A DNA stretch of 64,000 nt from a bacterium (GTDB taxonomy: Bacteria > SAR324 > XYD2-FULL-50-16): the NCBI GenBank assembly GCA_018829445.1, contig JAHJTV010000009.1, forward strand, positions 28,967 to 92,966. The letters are read 5' to 3'. Position 1 is the first letter of the stretch. Each line of letters begins with the position of its first letter. The notes beneath the pieces are model-generated. The model ran no database searches. It worked only from the letters and a program-made list of their open reading frames with translations, and was not told the origin of the DNA. The translations under genes were made by a program, and so were the position numbers. Positions 8,347 through 18,090 of the stretch are shown piece by piece.

Positions 8347-9096
8347 ATGTCGAAGCCCGTTCTTATTTACAGCGTAAAAGATAGTATTGCACATATTATG
8401 CTCAATCGTCCTGAAAAACGAAATGCACTTAACTCAGAACTCTGCATTGAGTTGGGTAAAGCGTGGAAGCGCTTTCAAAATGACCCTGATGCACGTGTCG
8501 CAGTGGTCAGCGGCGCTGGTAAGGTGTTTTGTGCCGGCGCCGATCTGGGCTTCGATTTAACAATAGAAGCCTTGACGCAGATTTTTCCGGATAATGGTTA
8601 TGCTGTCTGTAAGCCGATTGTATGTGCTGTTCAAGGGGGAGCGTTGGGGGTTGGTTTTTCACTGGCAATTAAATGTTGTGATTTAACAGTTATGGGCGAT
8701 AGTGCCATCCTGGCATACCCGGAGTCTAAAATAGGAACACTTGGCGGAATTATTGATCACACTGCAGTTATGCCTTTTAAGGTGGCCCTGGAATTCACAA
8801 TGACAGGAGAACCGATATCTTCTTCACGCGCATATGAATTGGGGCTTATCAATAAAGTTGTGAAAGATGAAGAGGTACTTGAGGAAGCATTCCGGTTTGC
8901 ACGTATTTTGGCTGGAAATGCTCCAATGGTTCTTGAAGCGCTTAAGTATTGCTATTACAAAACACAAAATACATCGAAGGATGATTATCGGCGAGATACA
9001 GAACGACTGATTAAACCAATTATGGAGAGCGAAGATTTTAAAGAAGGTGTGCTGGCCTTTATAGAAAAGAGAAAGCCCAACTTTGTGGGCCGGTAA
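8347..9096 (+). CDS. Enoyl-CoA hydratase/isomerase family (crotonase fold) protein
   Basis: 249 residues from the ATG at 8347, chosen because AGGAG lies just upstream; the frame is open further upstream to 8176 but that part overlaps little of substance. The first oxyanion-hole segment (KVFCAGADLG) and the second (VQGGALGVGF) are present. The first catalytic glutamate of true hydratases (the GxxxE segment) is missing: the region reads GVGFSLAIKCCD. The second glutamate is kept in YPESKIG. This pattern argues against a standard hydratase and for an isomerase or another crotonase reaction. Same strand as the CoA-transferase upstream and probably cotranscribed. Confidence 0.9.
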   Translation: MSKPVLIYSVKDSIAHIMLNRPEKRNALNSELCIELGKAWKRFQNDPDARVAVVSGAGKVFCAGADLGFDLTIEALTQIFPDNGYAVCKPIVCAVQGGALGVGFSLAIKCCDLTVMGDSAILAYPESKIGTLGGIIDHTAVMPFKVALEFTMTGEPISSSRAYELGLINKVVKDEEVLEEAFRFARILAGNAPMVLEALKYCYYKTQNTSKDDYRRDTERLIKPIMESEDFKEGVLAFIEKRKPNFVGR

Positions 9097-9322
9097 TCTG
9101 CTCCCATTAAAAGCAGAATCGATTCTACTAAAACGCTAGGGACGGAACCGGGGTACTTGGACAACACTTAAAACTTCAGAAAACTGTCAACCTTCAAAAC
9201 CAAGATTGATGAATTTAAAAACGAATTACGTCGACGGATAAAATTGTATTTTGGTGAAGACCATTTCAGGATGTTAGCGTTTGAGTTTTTTCTAACCGAA
9301 GAATAAAAAAGGAGAGTTAATT

Positions 9323-10750
9323 ATGGTAAAAAAAATTTTGATCGCATCAGCATGTATGGTGTCATTTGTTACTTGCGGTTTCGCAGAAAAGCTGACAAGA
9401 GCCCCCATTGATCTGGAAATCCATGGAGATCTGGAAGCTTATTACAAAATGCAGAATGATTATACAACTCCTCTTGACTCAGCTGATTACCAGGAAGCCA
9501 TAGGTAATGATTGGAACAGCGGGGTTGATTATCGTGACGGCGCCAATAATCGTTCCCAACAAACGACGCGGGGAATTGGTAATTTAACCATGGTGGCCAG
9601 AGGCGGTAAAAATGATTATAACGGGAAACCCTGGTACAATCTGATTGGTGTGATGAATCTGAAGATGGATGCCAATGATCCTGATTATGCCAGCGAAGAG
9701 AAAAAAGACGGGGCATATCTTGATAATGTAAGTTTGGGCGATTTATGGATTCGTTATTCACCTGCAGTAATGGTGGGAGTGAAAATTGGAACTCAAAGTA
9801 TTGCTGCAACAGCCAATATGTATGGAATTGGTCATCTTTTCGCCGGTGATATAGATAATGACTTCATATACTGGACTTCGGCTGCATTGATCGAAAAACC
9901 TGGAATATCCATTGATCTCCACCTGGCTGAAGGGATTGAACTGGGTGCGGGTTTATGCCAGGGGATGGGAGATTTATCAGCGATTGCATCTGGAGGAAGC
10001 AAACATGAATCCAGTAACACGGTTATTTGGTTAGACGGAAGTTTCGGACTTGTCGATATCATTTTAGGGAACCAGACTATTGCTGTGGGGGGAACAAATG
10101 GAACCGGTGACGAGGAGATCTGGAACCAGTGGCAACATGAGGAAACACACTCCCTGACCAATATGGTGATAAAAGTGAACATCGGAGATTTCTCACCCTT
10201 CTTTGCCTTTCAGCAAGCTTCCGGCAATAAAGTATCTGCAACGGATACATCTAGATTTGAAGCGTATAATGCAGGTGTTGGCGTTGCATCCACTTTTATC
10301 AACGGACTTGAGGAGATAACCGTACCCAGCACCAAGCAGGATATTATTCTGGAAATGATGACACTGGGATTGGTTGCGGCCATTGGGCCCGGAAAGCTTG
10401 CTTTTGAATATACCACAATTTCAACGCCTGATTTTGGGGAGGACGGAAGTGTGTCTGTTGGCATTGAAGCGAACAGTACGATTCATCTGAATTATGAGTA
10501 TCCATTAACTGATAGCGCTACCCTGGTGGTTTTTTATAATTCTTTTGAGGCAAAGGAAAGTGAAAACCTGAGAGACAGTATTTCGAAAGCAGAAAAAAAC
10601 TCTGAAATACTTGCACCCTATATAGGAATCAGCAGTGATATCGCTGACCTGGCTGCAGGTGGGACCGCACTTGCAAATAATCTGGGAGCCTTTAAGACTT
10701 CATCCACTTCTTCAGTTGGATTAGCCTTTAAAATAAAGTTCGGGAATTAA
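9323..10750 (+). CDS. Predicted outer-membrane porin-like protein
   Basis: 475 residues with a clear signal peptide (basic MVKK, hydrophobic core, predicted cut after about residue 21 in TCGFA). The mature part alternates short amphipathic strands with Gly/Asn/Asp-rich turns and ends in the aromatic/charged strand VGLAFKIKFGN, as expected for an outer-membrane beta-barrel. I do not recognise a named family. AGGAG precedes the ATG. Its place after the CoA-transferase and crotonase genes suggests a substrate channel for the same pathway, which is inference only. Confidence 0.7.
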   Translation: MVKKILIASACMVSFVTCGFAEKLTRAPIDLEIHGDLEAYYKMQNDYTTPLDSADYQEAIGNDWNSGVDYRDGANNRSQQTTRGIGNLTMVARGGKNDYNGKPWYNLIGVMNLKMDANDPDYASEEKKDGAYLDNVSLGDLWIRYSPAVMVGVKIGTQSIAATANMYGIGHLFAGDIDNDFIYWTSAALIEKPGISIDLHLAEGIELGAGLCQGMGDLSAIASGGSKHESSNTVIWLDGSFGLVDIILGNQTIAVGGTNGTGDEEIWNQWQHEETHSLTNMVIKVNIGDFSPFFAFQQASGNKVSATDTSRFEAYNAGVGVASTFINGLEEITVPSTKQDIILEMMTLGLVAAIGPGKLAFEYTTISTPDFGEDGSVSVGIEANSTIHLNYEYPLTDSATLVVFYNSFEAKESENLRDSISKAEKNSEILAPYIGISSDIADLAAGGTALANNLGAFKTSSTSSVGLAFKIKFGN

Positions 10751-10759
10751 AAACGAGAG

Positions 10760-10797
10760 TGTCGGCAATATGATTATTGATCGTTTTGTTGCCGACA
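10760..10797. terminator. Hairpin between convergent genes
   Basis: TGTCGGCAA (10760-10768) and TTGCCGACA (10789-10797) form a perfect 9-bp stem between the porin-like gene and the convergent aminotransferase gene. There is no strong U-run on either side, so a terminator role is plausible rather than certain. Confidence 0.5.
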
Positions 10798-10828
10798 TAC
10801 AAACAAGAACAGCGAAGTGCGCTTCAGC

Positions 10829-11971
10829 CTAACCGAAATAGTCTTTCAATCGGTTGATGGCTTCGTCGATATTCTCTTTGGAGTTGGCATAGCTGATTCG
10901 TAAAAAACCTTCGCCGGCAGCGCCGAAATCGATACCCGGTGTTAAGGCGACACCGCATTTCTCCAGGATATCCATGGAAAGATCCAGTGATTTTAGGGAT
11001 TGATCCGGGTATTTGAGTAGAACATAGAAAGCGCCTACCGGGTTATATCCGGGGTCCAGACCGATCTCCTTCAAGCGTTTCAGCAGGAAACGACGTCGGT
11101 TATCAAACTCTTCAGCCATTTTTCGGCACTCCGATTCAGCTTCATTGATGGCAACCGTCCCGGCATCCTGTACAAAATGAGCTGCGGAGATCATCATATT
11201 CTGGTGTACTCTGGCTGCCACCTTTACCCATTCCGGTTTCATAATCATATATCCCAGGCGCCATCCGGTCATGGCATAAAATTTGGACAGTCCGTTCAAA
11301 ACAATGCAGTTTTCGGTAAAATTTAAAGCGGAGTAGGGTTCTCCTTCATAGACCAGATCGCCGTAAATCTCGTCGGAAATGATGGGAATTCCCAATTCAG
11401 CCAGTTCCCGCATGCATTTTTCAGACAAAACTGTTCCCGTCGGATTCATGGGGGAGTTGATCAGAATTGCCCTGGTTCTGGGTGTGATCGCTTTTTTAAC
11501 CTCATCAATATCCAGCTGAAATCCGTTTTCAAGCCTCAGGCTGACCCGAACCGGTTTGGCTCCACCGATCATGGCCAGGTTGTCGTAACAGGCGTAACAG
11601 AGATCCGTCATGATAACTTCGTCGCCCGGCGGGATCAACAGTCTCATTGCCAGGTAAAGCAGGATTGAACTTCCACTGGAGGTCAATATCTGTGACGGGG
11701 CTATACCGACGTTATACTGGCGTTTATATTTTTTAACGACAGCATTTCTAAAATCTTCAATGCCCTGGGTATGGGTATACTTTGTTCTGGCGTCGCGGAT
11801 AGACTGGATACCAACGTTGGCAATAATCTCAGGTGTGGGAAAATCGGGTTCTCCAAATTCAAGGTGGATGATATCCCTCCCCTGCTTTTCAAGTTCTTCG
11901 GCCTTGGCAAATACTTCCATAGCCAGAAAGGAGCTGATATGCTCCAAATGGGACGTAATCAGTTTACTCAT
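10829..11971 (-). CDS. PLP-dependent class I aminotransferase
   Basis: 380 residues, fold type I. The Schiff-base lysine is Lys230 in NGLSKFYAMTGWRLGY. Asn176 (SPMNPTG), Asp200 and Tyr203 (ISDEIYGDL) and Arg238 are the usual PLP- and carboxylate-binding residues. The family covers aspartate, alanine and aromatic aminotransferases, and the sequence alone does not settle the substrate. The start codon lies two bases after the stop of valS, so the two genes are cotranscribed and probably translationally coupled. An alanine/valine-type activity would fit the coupling to valyl-tRNA synthetase, but this is speculation. Confidence 0.93.
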   Translation of the reverse strand: MSKLITSHLEHISSFLAMEVFAKAEELEKQGRDIIHLEFGEPDFPTPEIIANVGIQSIRDARTKYTHTQGIEDFRNAVVKKYKRQYNVGIAPSQILTSSGSSILLYLAMRLLIPPGDEVIMTDLCYACYDNLAMIGGAKPVRVSLRLENGFQLDIDEVKKAITPRTRAILINSPMNPTGTVLSEKCMRELAELGIPIISDEIYGDLVYEGEPYSALNFTENCIVLNGLSKFYAMTGWRLGYMIMKPEWVKVAARVHQNMMISAAHFVQDAGTVAINEAESECRKMAEEFDNRRRFLLKRLKEIGLDPGYNPVGAFYVLLKYPDQSLKSLDLSMDILEKCGVALTPGIDFGAAGEGFLRISYANSKENIDEAINRLKDYFG

Positions 11972-11973
11972 TG

Positions 11974-14607
11974 CTAATTAATTGCATTAATGGTTTCCAG
12001 GTTCTCATCGATTTTGGAGATCTTAAGGGTGATCTCCTCCAGTTCATCTCGGTTCTTTTGCACCACCTCATCCGGTGCCTTGGCAAGAAATGCTTCATTG
12101 ACCAGTTTCTTGCTAATCTGATCCTGCTTGGCAAGAAGCTTGCTCTTTTCCTTTTCCAGACGTTTGTTTTCCTGCGCAATATCGATAGTTCCGGAGAGGT
12201 CTATAAAAACCTCAAAGTTTTTGCCAACACCTCCTGCCAGACCTTCTGATTTTTCAATCTGCTCTTTCACTGATATTTGCTTAACCCCTGCCAGAGCGAA
12301 GATGATCTCCTTAAACCCTTCAATGTTTTGAGCCAGTTGATGGTCTTGTGTTGCTGCCAGGATGTCTATTTTTATATTGGGTTTGATGTTGTTTTCGCCC
12401 CGAATATTGCGAACAACCGAGATCAGTTCAATCAACTGATCGGCTTCGGTAACATTCCTCAATTGCTTTTCTTCAACCGTGATAAAAGGAGCCTGCACAA
12501 TGGTTCCGTCTGTTGTTGGAAGGTTCTGCCATAGCTCTTCAGTAACAAACGGCATGATGGGATGCAATAGACGCAAACTCGCCTCCAGAACATGATACAG
12601 AACAGCCAGGGAGGATTGACAAGCATCTTCGCCCAATTTCCCGAACAGCATCGGTTTGACGATTTCCAGGTACCAGTCGCAGAACTCGTGCCAGACGAAA
12701 GAATAAATGGATTTGGCAGCTTCATTGAACCGATAGTCTTTCAGGTAACGGTTCATATCAAAGGCTGCCTGATCCAGACGGGTTAATATCCATTGATCGA
12801 ATACACCCGGGGTAACCTGATCCAGGGCTTTTGGTGTTCCCAATCTTTCCAGGTGAGAGAGGGTGAAGCGGGTGGCGTTCCAGATCTTATTGATAAAATT
12901 TCGATTGCCTTCGATGACCTGTTCCGGCAGTTTGATATCCCGGCCCATCACCGTTAAACTGGTCAGGGTGAAACGCATGGCATCCGCACCAAATTTCTCA
13001 ATTATGTCTATTGGATCGATGACATTTCCCTTGGTTTTTGACATCTTCTCACCATTGGCATCCCGAACCAGTCCATGCAGAAAAACTTCCGGGAAGGGAA
13101 CCTCTCCCGTCATCTTAATCCCCATCATGATCATGCGGGCCACCCAGAAAAACAGAATGTCATAACCGGTGATCAACGTTGAATTGGGATAAAACAGCTT
13201 CAGATCTTCCGTCTTATCCGGCCATCCCATGGTGGAAAAAGGAAACAGTCCCGAACTGTACCAGGTATCAAGGACATCGGTTTCCTGTCTTAAATTTGTT
13301 GAATCGCACTTCGTACAGGTTGATATTTCCAGTTTTTCTGAAACAATGATCTCACCACAATCCTCACAATACCAAGCCGGGATTCGATGCCCCCACCACA
13401 ATTGACGGGATAGGCACCAGTCCTGGATATTGGTCATCCATTCAAAAAATATTTTCTCCTGGTTATCGGGAATAATGCGCAGTTTTCCGTCTTTAACCGC
13501 CTGCAATGAGGCATCTGCCATCTCTTTCATTTTGCAGAACCACTGGGTGGAAACCCTGGGTTCAACAATAGTCTTGCATCTTTGACACTGGCCTATTGAA
13601 TGGGGATGATCTTCAACCTTCCTGAAAGCATTCTCCTGCTTGAGCAGGTCGATGATGTTCTTCCTTGCTTCAAATCGATTCTGACCTTCAAGGGGTTTGT
13701 AAACATCATTGATCTTGGCATCAACGGTGAAGATATCCACAAAAGGCAGGTTATGCCGTTTTCCCATTTGAAAATCGTTGGGATCATGGGACGGGGTCAC
13801 CTTAACTGCACCGGTACCAAACTCCGGATCAACAAATGAATCCGCAATGACTGGAATTATCCTTCCAACCAGCGGCAGACGAATCTTTTTACCGATATAC
13901 TTTTTATAGCGTTCATCGTCGGGATTTACGGCAACCGCTGTATCACCCAGCATGGTTTCCGGTCTGGTGGTTGCTACAACCAGTTCGCCGCTGCCGTCTT
14001 CCAGTGGGTATCCCAGATAAGTCAACGTCCCGTCCCGATCAACATGGTCAACTTCCAGGTCGGAGAGGGCTGTTTTGTCGTGGGGACACCAGTTAACAAT
14101 ATAGTCGCCCCGATAGATAAGCCCTTCATTATAGAGATCAACAAAACTTTTCCTTACTGCTCGCGACAGCCCTTCATCCAAGGTGAATCTCTCCCGTTCC
14201 CAGTCACATGAAGCACCAAGTCTGCGGAGTTGCCACAAAATCATATTACCGGATTTTTCCTTCCACTTCCAGATCTCCTCAACAAACTTTTCCTGTCCCA
14301 GCTCTTCTCTTTCAATCCCTTTGCTCCTCAGTTCCCGCTCAACAACCATTTGGGTGGCAATCCCGGCATGATCGGTTCCCGGAAGCCAAAGTGTTTTGTA
14401 ACCCAGCATTCGTTTCCAACGAATCAAGACATCTTGCAGTGTATTCACAAGCGCATGGCCGATATGCAGGAATCCGGTAACATTGGGAGGGGGAATAACA
14501 ATGGTGTAAGTCTCATCGGCATCCTGTGTGTCCGGTGAGAAAAACCGGTTGGTTTCCCAATAATCGTACCACTTTTTTTCAATCTCTTTCGGGTTATAAT
14601 TATCCAT
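11974..14607 (-). CDS. valS: Valine-tRNA ligase
   Basis: 877 residues, normal length. Class I synthetase signatures are intact: HIGH at 48-51 (FLHIGHAL) and KMSKT at 521-525. The CP1 editing domain (TTRPETMLGDTAVAVNP) lies between them, followed by the anticodon-binding domain and the C-terminal coiled-coil arm. It charges tRNA-Val and hydrolyses mischarged Thr-tRNA. The ATG has no good ribosome binding site, but the next in-frame ATG would remove conserved sequence. The aminotransferase gene follows directly. Confidence 0.98.
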   Translation of the reverse strand: MDNYNPKEIEKKWYDYWETNRFFSPDTQDADETYTIVIPPPNVTGFLHIGHALVNTLQDVLIRWKRMLGYKTLWLPGTDHAGIATQMVVERELRSKGIEREELGQEKFVEEIWKWKEKSGNMILWQLRRLGASCDWERERFTLDEGLSRAVRKSFVDLYNEGLIYRGDYIVNWCPHDKTALSDLEVDHVDRDGTLTYLGYPLEDGSGELVVATTRPETMLGDTAVAVNPDDERYKKYIGKKIRLPLVGRIIPVIADSFVDPEFGTGAVKVTPSHDPNDFQMGKRHNLPFVDIFTVDAKINDVYKPLEGQNRFEARKNIIDLLKQENAFRKVEDHPHSIGQCQRCKTIVEPRVSTQWFCKMKEMADASLQAVKDGKLRIIPDNQEKIFFEWMTNIQDWCLSRQLWWGHRIPAWYCEDCGEIIVSEKLEISTCTKCDSTNLRQETDVLDTWYSSGLFPFSTMGWPDKTEDLKLFYPNSTLITGYDILFFWVARMIMMGIKMTGEVPFPEVFLHGLVRDANGEKMSKTKGNVIDPIDIIEKFGADAMRFTLTSLTVMGRDIKLPEQVIEGNRNFINKIWNATRFTLSHLERLGTPKALDQVTPGVFDQWILTRLDQAAFDMNRYLKDYRFNEAAKSIYSFVWHEFCDWYLEIVKPMLFGKLGEDACQSSLAVLYHVLEASLRLLHPIMPFVTEELWQNLPTTDGTIVQAPFITVEEKQLRNVTEADQLIELISVVRNIRGENNIKPNIKIDILAATQDHQLAQNIEGFKEIIFALAGVKQISVKEQIEKSEGLAGGVGKNFEVFIDLSGTIDIAQENKRLEKEKSKLLAKQDQISKKLVNEAFLAKAPDEVVQKNRDELEEITLKISKIDENLETINAIN

Positions 14608-15013
14608 GTCGCTTTTGTTTGTTTGATTATCTTTTGCTGAATCAGCCGGAAGCCTTAATACTGGCAGGTTATCCAGGTTTAAAAAACCGGTTACATTTAT
14701 CAGTCACAAGTTCTAATTAGATCAAGTATTGTATAATGCAGTCAACTGCCCGAACCAACAATTTTGAATATTTAGAGCTAATGGCAGATATCTAATCTTC
14801 AACTCCGGATCGGAATTGGAGAGTACCTGTTCAACAGATTTATGAATTGAGATCGAAATTCGGAATTGAGTATCTAATTTGACTCCCTTTTCAGATTATT
14901 GCTTGGTTACTAAAACAGGAAGAATACCTTGACTGCTTATATCCAAATTCATATCATCTCATCAAGTCAGTCTTACACTTAATATTTTTTATAAAATTCT
15001 TTCAGGGCGAGTT
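14608..15013. other. Divergent intergenic region, valS / small protein
   Basis: About 400 bases. The promoter at 14929-14957 serves the small gene on the plus strand. No T-box or other leader structure was recognised upstream of valS. Confidence 0.45.
14929..14957 (+). promoter_or_regulatory. Sigma-70-type promoter of the small acidic protein gene
   Basis: TTGACT (14929-14934), a 17-base spacer and TATCAT (14952-14957), about 56 bases upstream of the ATG at 15014. The bases 14919-14934 are identical to 5087-5102 in front of the AraC-type gene. Confidence 0.6.
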
Positions 15014-15208
15014 ATGACAAAACCAAGTGAGAAGTTAGCGGAATTGATTAAAAAAGCCATCGAAGATTGTGAATTAACAACTTCTGAGTATAATGCGATT
15101 TTGGCACAGGCAGATGAGGATAAGGTTCTTGATTCCGATGAAAGAGTATTATTACAGCAGCTTCAAGAGATGATTGCTAACGGTACCATTGAAAGAGTCC
15201 CGGGATAA
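15014..15208 (+). CDS. Small acidic protein, function unknown
   Basis: 64 residues, predicted all-helical, with two helices joined by an acidic loop ADEDKVLDSDERVLL that resembles an EF-hand-like or TerB-like turn. The organisation (helix, acidic DxDxxxDxxE loop, helix, then IANGTIERVPG) looks like a conserved small bacterial protein, but I cannot name a function. GGGCGAG lies before the ATG, and a well-formed promoter lies upstream. It ends convergent to the sugar kinase gene. Confidence 0.7.
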   Translation: MTKPSEKLAELIKKAIEDCELTTSEYNAILAQADEDKVLDSDERVLLQQLQEMIANGTIERVPG

Positions 15209-15497
15209 CGATTCATCATAAAAAAGGATTACGGGTTTCATACACTTTCAGGAAGGTTGATCAGCCTTAAAAAGTTGCTCCACCTTCATATTATCGAAGT
15301 TCCATTTTACCAATGAAGCACCGAATAGGCATTGGATACGTTAAATTCGGCATAGTTCAAAACAAGATTGGAATTGTTTCCAACTGGAAAAATAGAAGGC
15401 TCAAATGGTATTACAGACAGAAAAACTGAATGGTTTTTCTGTGGGAGCTATTGTAAATAGGGAGCTTAATGGGATTATGCCTTCTATTGCATTTGGT

Positions 15498-16391
15498 CTA
15501 TCGCCGCAACCTGGACTTCATCGATTCCGGGAACTCGGGTTGGGCACCGGGTACGGTGGCAGTATAAGACCCAAAAGAGTTGGCGATCTCGACTCCCTCA
15601 AGGGATGAAAACCCCTTAAACCTTGCTACAGCATAACTCCCCACAAAGGCATCGCCAGCTCCGGTAGTGTCGACCGGGGTGATAGGAGTGGTTTTGACTT
15701 CAATTGACCTCTTTTCTTCGAGAACCTCTGCTCCCTTTTTCCCCCTTGTAAGAATGACAGTTGGTACGTTTAAGAAGGTCCCCAGCTGTTTAAAAGAAGG
15801 GATATTAAAATTTTTGAGAATTGAATCACATTCGGTTTCGTTGACAATCAAGGTGTCAATCCCATTGAAAGTTTCTTTTTCAAAGGGGAAATAGGGAGCC
15901 AGGTTGAAGATAATTCGCATGGTTTTTGATTTTAACCAATCAATAATCAGAGAGGTTTCAATGGGCTCTAACTCCGCCTGTAACACTGTAAAATCGCCTG
16001 GATTAAACAGGGGCTCAAATTTTTTTATGGAATCCAACGTCAAGTGTTTGTTGGCACCGGAGTGAACGACGATGCTGTTTTCACCGTCATCACTAACCTG
16101 GATATAAGCAGCCCCGGTGGGTTGGTCCGTTATTCCCAGTATCGTTCCCAGATCAAATCCGAGTTTCTTTAGCTTATCCACAATAAACGAAGCATCCTGG
16201 TCAGCTCCGATTGCCGAAATGAATCGTGTTTCGGGAAGCAGCTGTTTGCAAGTCACTGCCTGGTTAAACCCTTTTCCCCCGGTATACTTCTTTAAGGATT
16301 CGGCGATAACAGTCTCACCCGGCATCGCGATGGATCTGGTTTTTAGTACATAATCGACATTTGAACTCCCGATGATCCATAAACCGGCCAT
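15498..16391 (-). CDS. PfkB/ribokinase-family sugar kinase
   Basis: 297 residues. The N-terminal signature GGKGFNQAV (38-46) and the C-terminal ATP/anion-hole signature DTTGAGDAFVGS with catalytic Asp247 are both present, and the length matches ribokinase. It phosphorylates a sugar or nucleoside using ATP; ribose is the best guess because of the GGKGxNQA motif, but other substrates occur in this family. AAAGGAG lies just before the ATG. There is no sugar transporter beside it, so it may act on intracellular sugar from nucleoside turnover. Confidence 0.88.
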   Translation of the reverse strand: MAGLWIIGSSNVDYVLKTRSIAMPGETVIAESLKKYTGGKGFNQAVTCKQLLPETRFISAIGADQDASFIVDKLKKLGFDLGTILGITDQPTGAAYIQVSDDGENSIVVHSGANKHLTLDSIKKFEPLFNPGDFTVLQAELEPIETSLIIDWLKSKTMRIIFNLAPYFPFEKETFNGIDTLIVNETECDSILKNFNIPSFKQLGTFLNVPTVILTRGKKGAEVLEEKRSIEVKTTPITPVDTTGAGDAFVGSYAVARFKGFSSLEGVEIANSFGSYTATVPGAQPEFPESMKSRLRR

Positions 16392-16826
16392 TGATTTTCT
16401 CCTTTGATTAAAAAATACCTGCTTTTTCTGTTAAGCCAACCGACAAAACCATCCCTTATCAATGTAGATGAGTTTACGGGTGTGAATTGACAAATTATTG
16501 GGTGTGACTGATTTCTACTCAAGATATTTATTCTTGCTTTATTGCGGCAATCTTTTTTTCCAGTTTTTTTTTGTCTTTTCCTAAACAGTTCTCCCAATGG
16601 TTATTGCATTGAAAATAAAGGCTCTACCGGGAGAGTTGATATTCGCTTAGCTGTAATACTACTGTGCCTTCTTAAAACCGTATTTATATGCTGCTTTTTA
16701 TAGGCTTTTTGGTATTTGACACATTCTTAATTAAATCGGATCATTATCATTTCCAGGGTTTTGGTGGATATTGACCAGAGATGACGCTATATATTTCACC
16801 GATTGTTGAACAAAAGCGAGGGTATA
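16392..16826. other. Divergent intergenic region, sugar kinase / D-amino acid aminotransferase
   Basis: About 430 bases, AT-rich. An 84-codon minus-strand frame at 16343-16597 overlaps the kinase start and looks spurious. No regulatory element was recognised. Confidence 0.4.
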
Positions 16827-17666
16827 ATGATTGTATATTATAACGACCGGTATCTTTCAAAAGATGAGGTTTCGATTTCTCCGGACGACCGGGGATTTGT
16901 TTTTGGTGATGGCGTGTATGAAGTGATTTATTATTATCCCAGGCAACTTTTTGAAATGGATTCCCATCTAACCCGGTTGACCAGAAGTCTTACGGAACTT
17001 CGAATCAATTATGGTGATGTGAGTAATTTGAAAAGCGTCGCAAAGAACCTGATCGAAAAAAACAATCTACAGGATAATCATGCGACTGTTTATCTACAGA
17101 TAACCCGTGGAGTGGCAAAACGGGCGCATGCGTTTCCCCCGAAAGCTACACCGGTAACCGTGTATGGCAGTGCCTCTCCCTTCCATCGAGACGAACAGAA
17201 ATTGCACAACGGGATCAAAATAATTCTGTTACCCGATATCAGATGGTCACGTTGTGATATCAAGTCGGTTTGTTTGTTGCCCAATGCATTGGGGAATCAG
17301 CAAGCGAAGGAAGCCCAAGTGGGGGAGGCGATTTTTGTCCGGGACGGTATGATAACGGAAGGAACCCACACCAATGCGTTTGCCGTATTCGGTAACACTG
17401 TTTATACCTATCCGAAAAGCAATTATATTCTGGCCGGCATCACCCGGAAGGTCGTTTTTGACATCTGCAGGCAAGACCGAATTGAGATCATTGAGGAACC
17501 TGTTAGTCAGGAACGATTTAGATTCGCCGATGAAGTCTTCATCAGCGGAACAACAGCCGAAATAACACCAGTGATTCAAGTGGATAACCACACCATTGGC
17601 AACGGAAACCCGGGTCCGGTAACCAGGTCACTGCAAAAAGCATTTGAGAAGATTATTGGACAATGA
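16827..17666 (+). CDS. dat: D-amino acid aminotransferase (PLP fold type IV)
   Basis: 279 residues from the ATG at 16827 (GAGGG just upstream); a TTG at 16803 would add eight residues of no evident value. The N-terminal MIVYYNDRYLSKDEVSISPDDRGF and the segment RCDIKSVCLLPNALGNQQAKE with Lys146 as the Schiff-base lysine are characteristic of D-alanine aminotransferase, and Glu178 (DGMITEG) binds the PLP ring nitrogen. It interconverts D-alanine and D-glutamate, supplying cell-wall precursors. Branched-chain aminotransferase or aminodeoxychorismate lyase are less likely because of the RCDIKSV motif. Confidence 0.88.
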   Translation: MIVYYNDRYLSKDEVSISPDDRGFVFGDGVYEVIYYYPRQLFEMDSHLTRLTRSLTELRINYGDVSNLKSVAKNLIEKNNLQDNHATVYLQITRGVAKRAHAFPPKATPVTVYGSASPFHRDEQKLHNGIKIILLPDIRWSRCDIKSVCLLPNALGNQQAKEAQVGEAIFVRDGMITEGTHTNAFAVFGNTVYTYPKSNYILAGITRKVVFDICRQDRIEIIEEPVSQERFRFADEVFISGTTAEITPVIQVDNHTIGNGNPGPVTRSLQKAFEKIIGQ

Positions 17667-18090
17667 ATACCTTTGCTGCAAGCAACGGGGGTACGATGCC
17701 CAAACTTCACGAGAAAAGTTTCATAGTCAATTTTTTCAGATTAGGGCTCGGTATAGGGTAAGTTTGCGCGATAGCAGTGAATGCGTAAAAAGCTCTGTAC
17801 CTGGCTAATCACAAAAGATGATTCCAAGAAAAGTCTATAAATGGGATTTGAAGAAAAAATATTCTCGTGTTTGACCTTGATTATAATGCTTATTTAAGAA
17901 ATAGTCGGTCACAGGAAGATTTTTCCTATTGATAAATTTCTTTGTTTTACATAAATATAATGAAGGAAAACTCCTACCTAAAATAGGGTCCTCCCAAACC
18001 ATTCCGAAGTTCATTTTCACTTTTTACGAATCTGAGAATATTTTTCAATTTGCAGGTTGTTATCGCTTTAATGGTCAACGCGCTGTTTCT
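17667..18090. other. Intergenic region before the Cys-cluster gene
   Basis: About 420 bases. The frame of the following gene is open from a TTG at 17929, but the extra 54 residues show no conservation-like pattern and the family normally begins at the MSDF position. No terminator or repeat was seen. Confidence 0.4.

Noticed and set aside
15405-15608. 67-codon plus-strand frame opposite the sugar kinase end
   Set aside because: Overlaps the well-supported kinase gene on the other strand.
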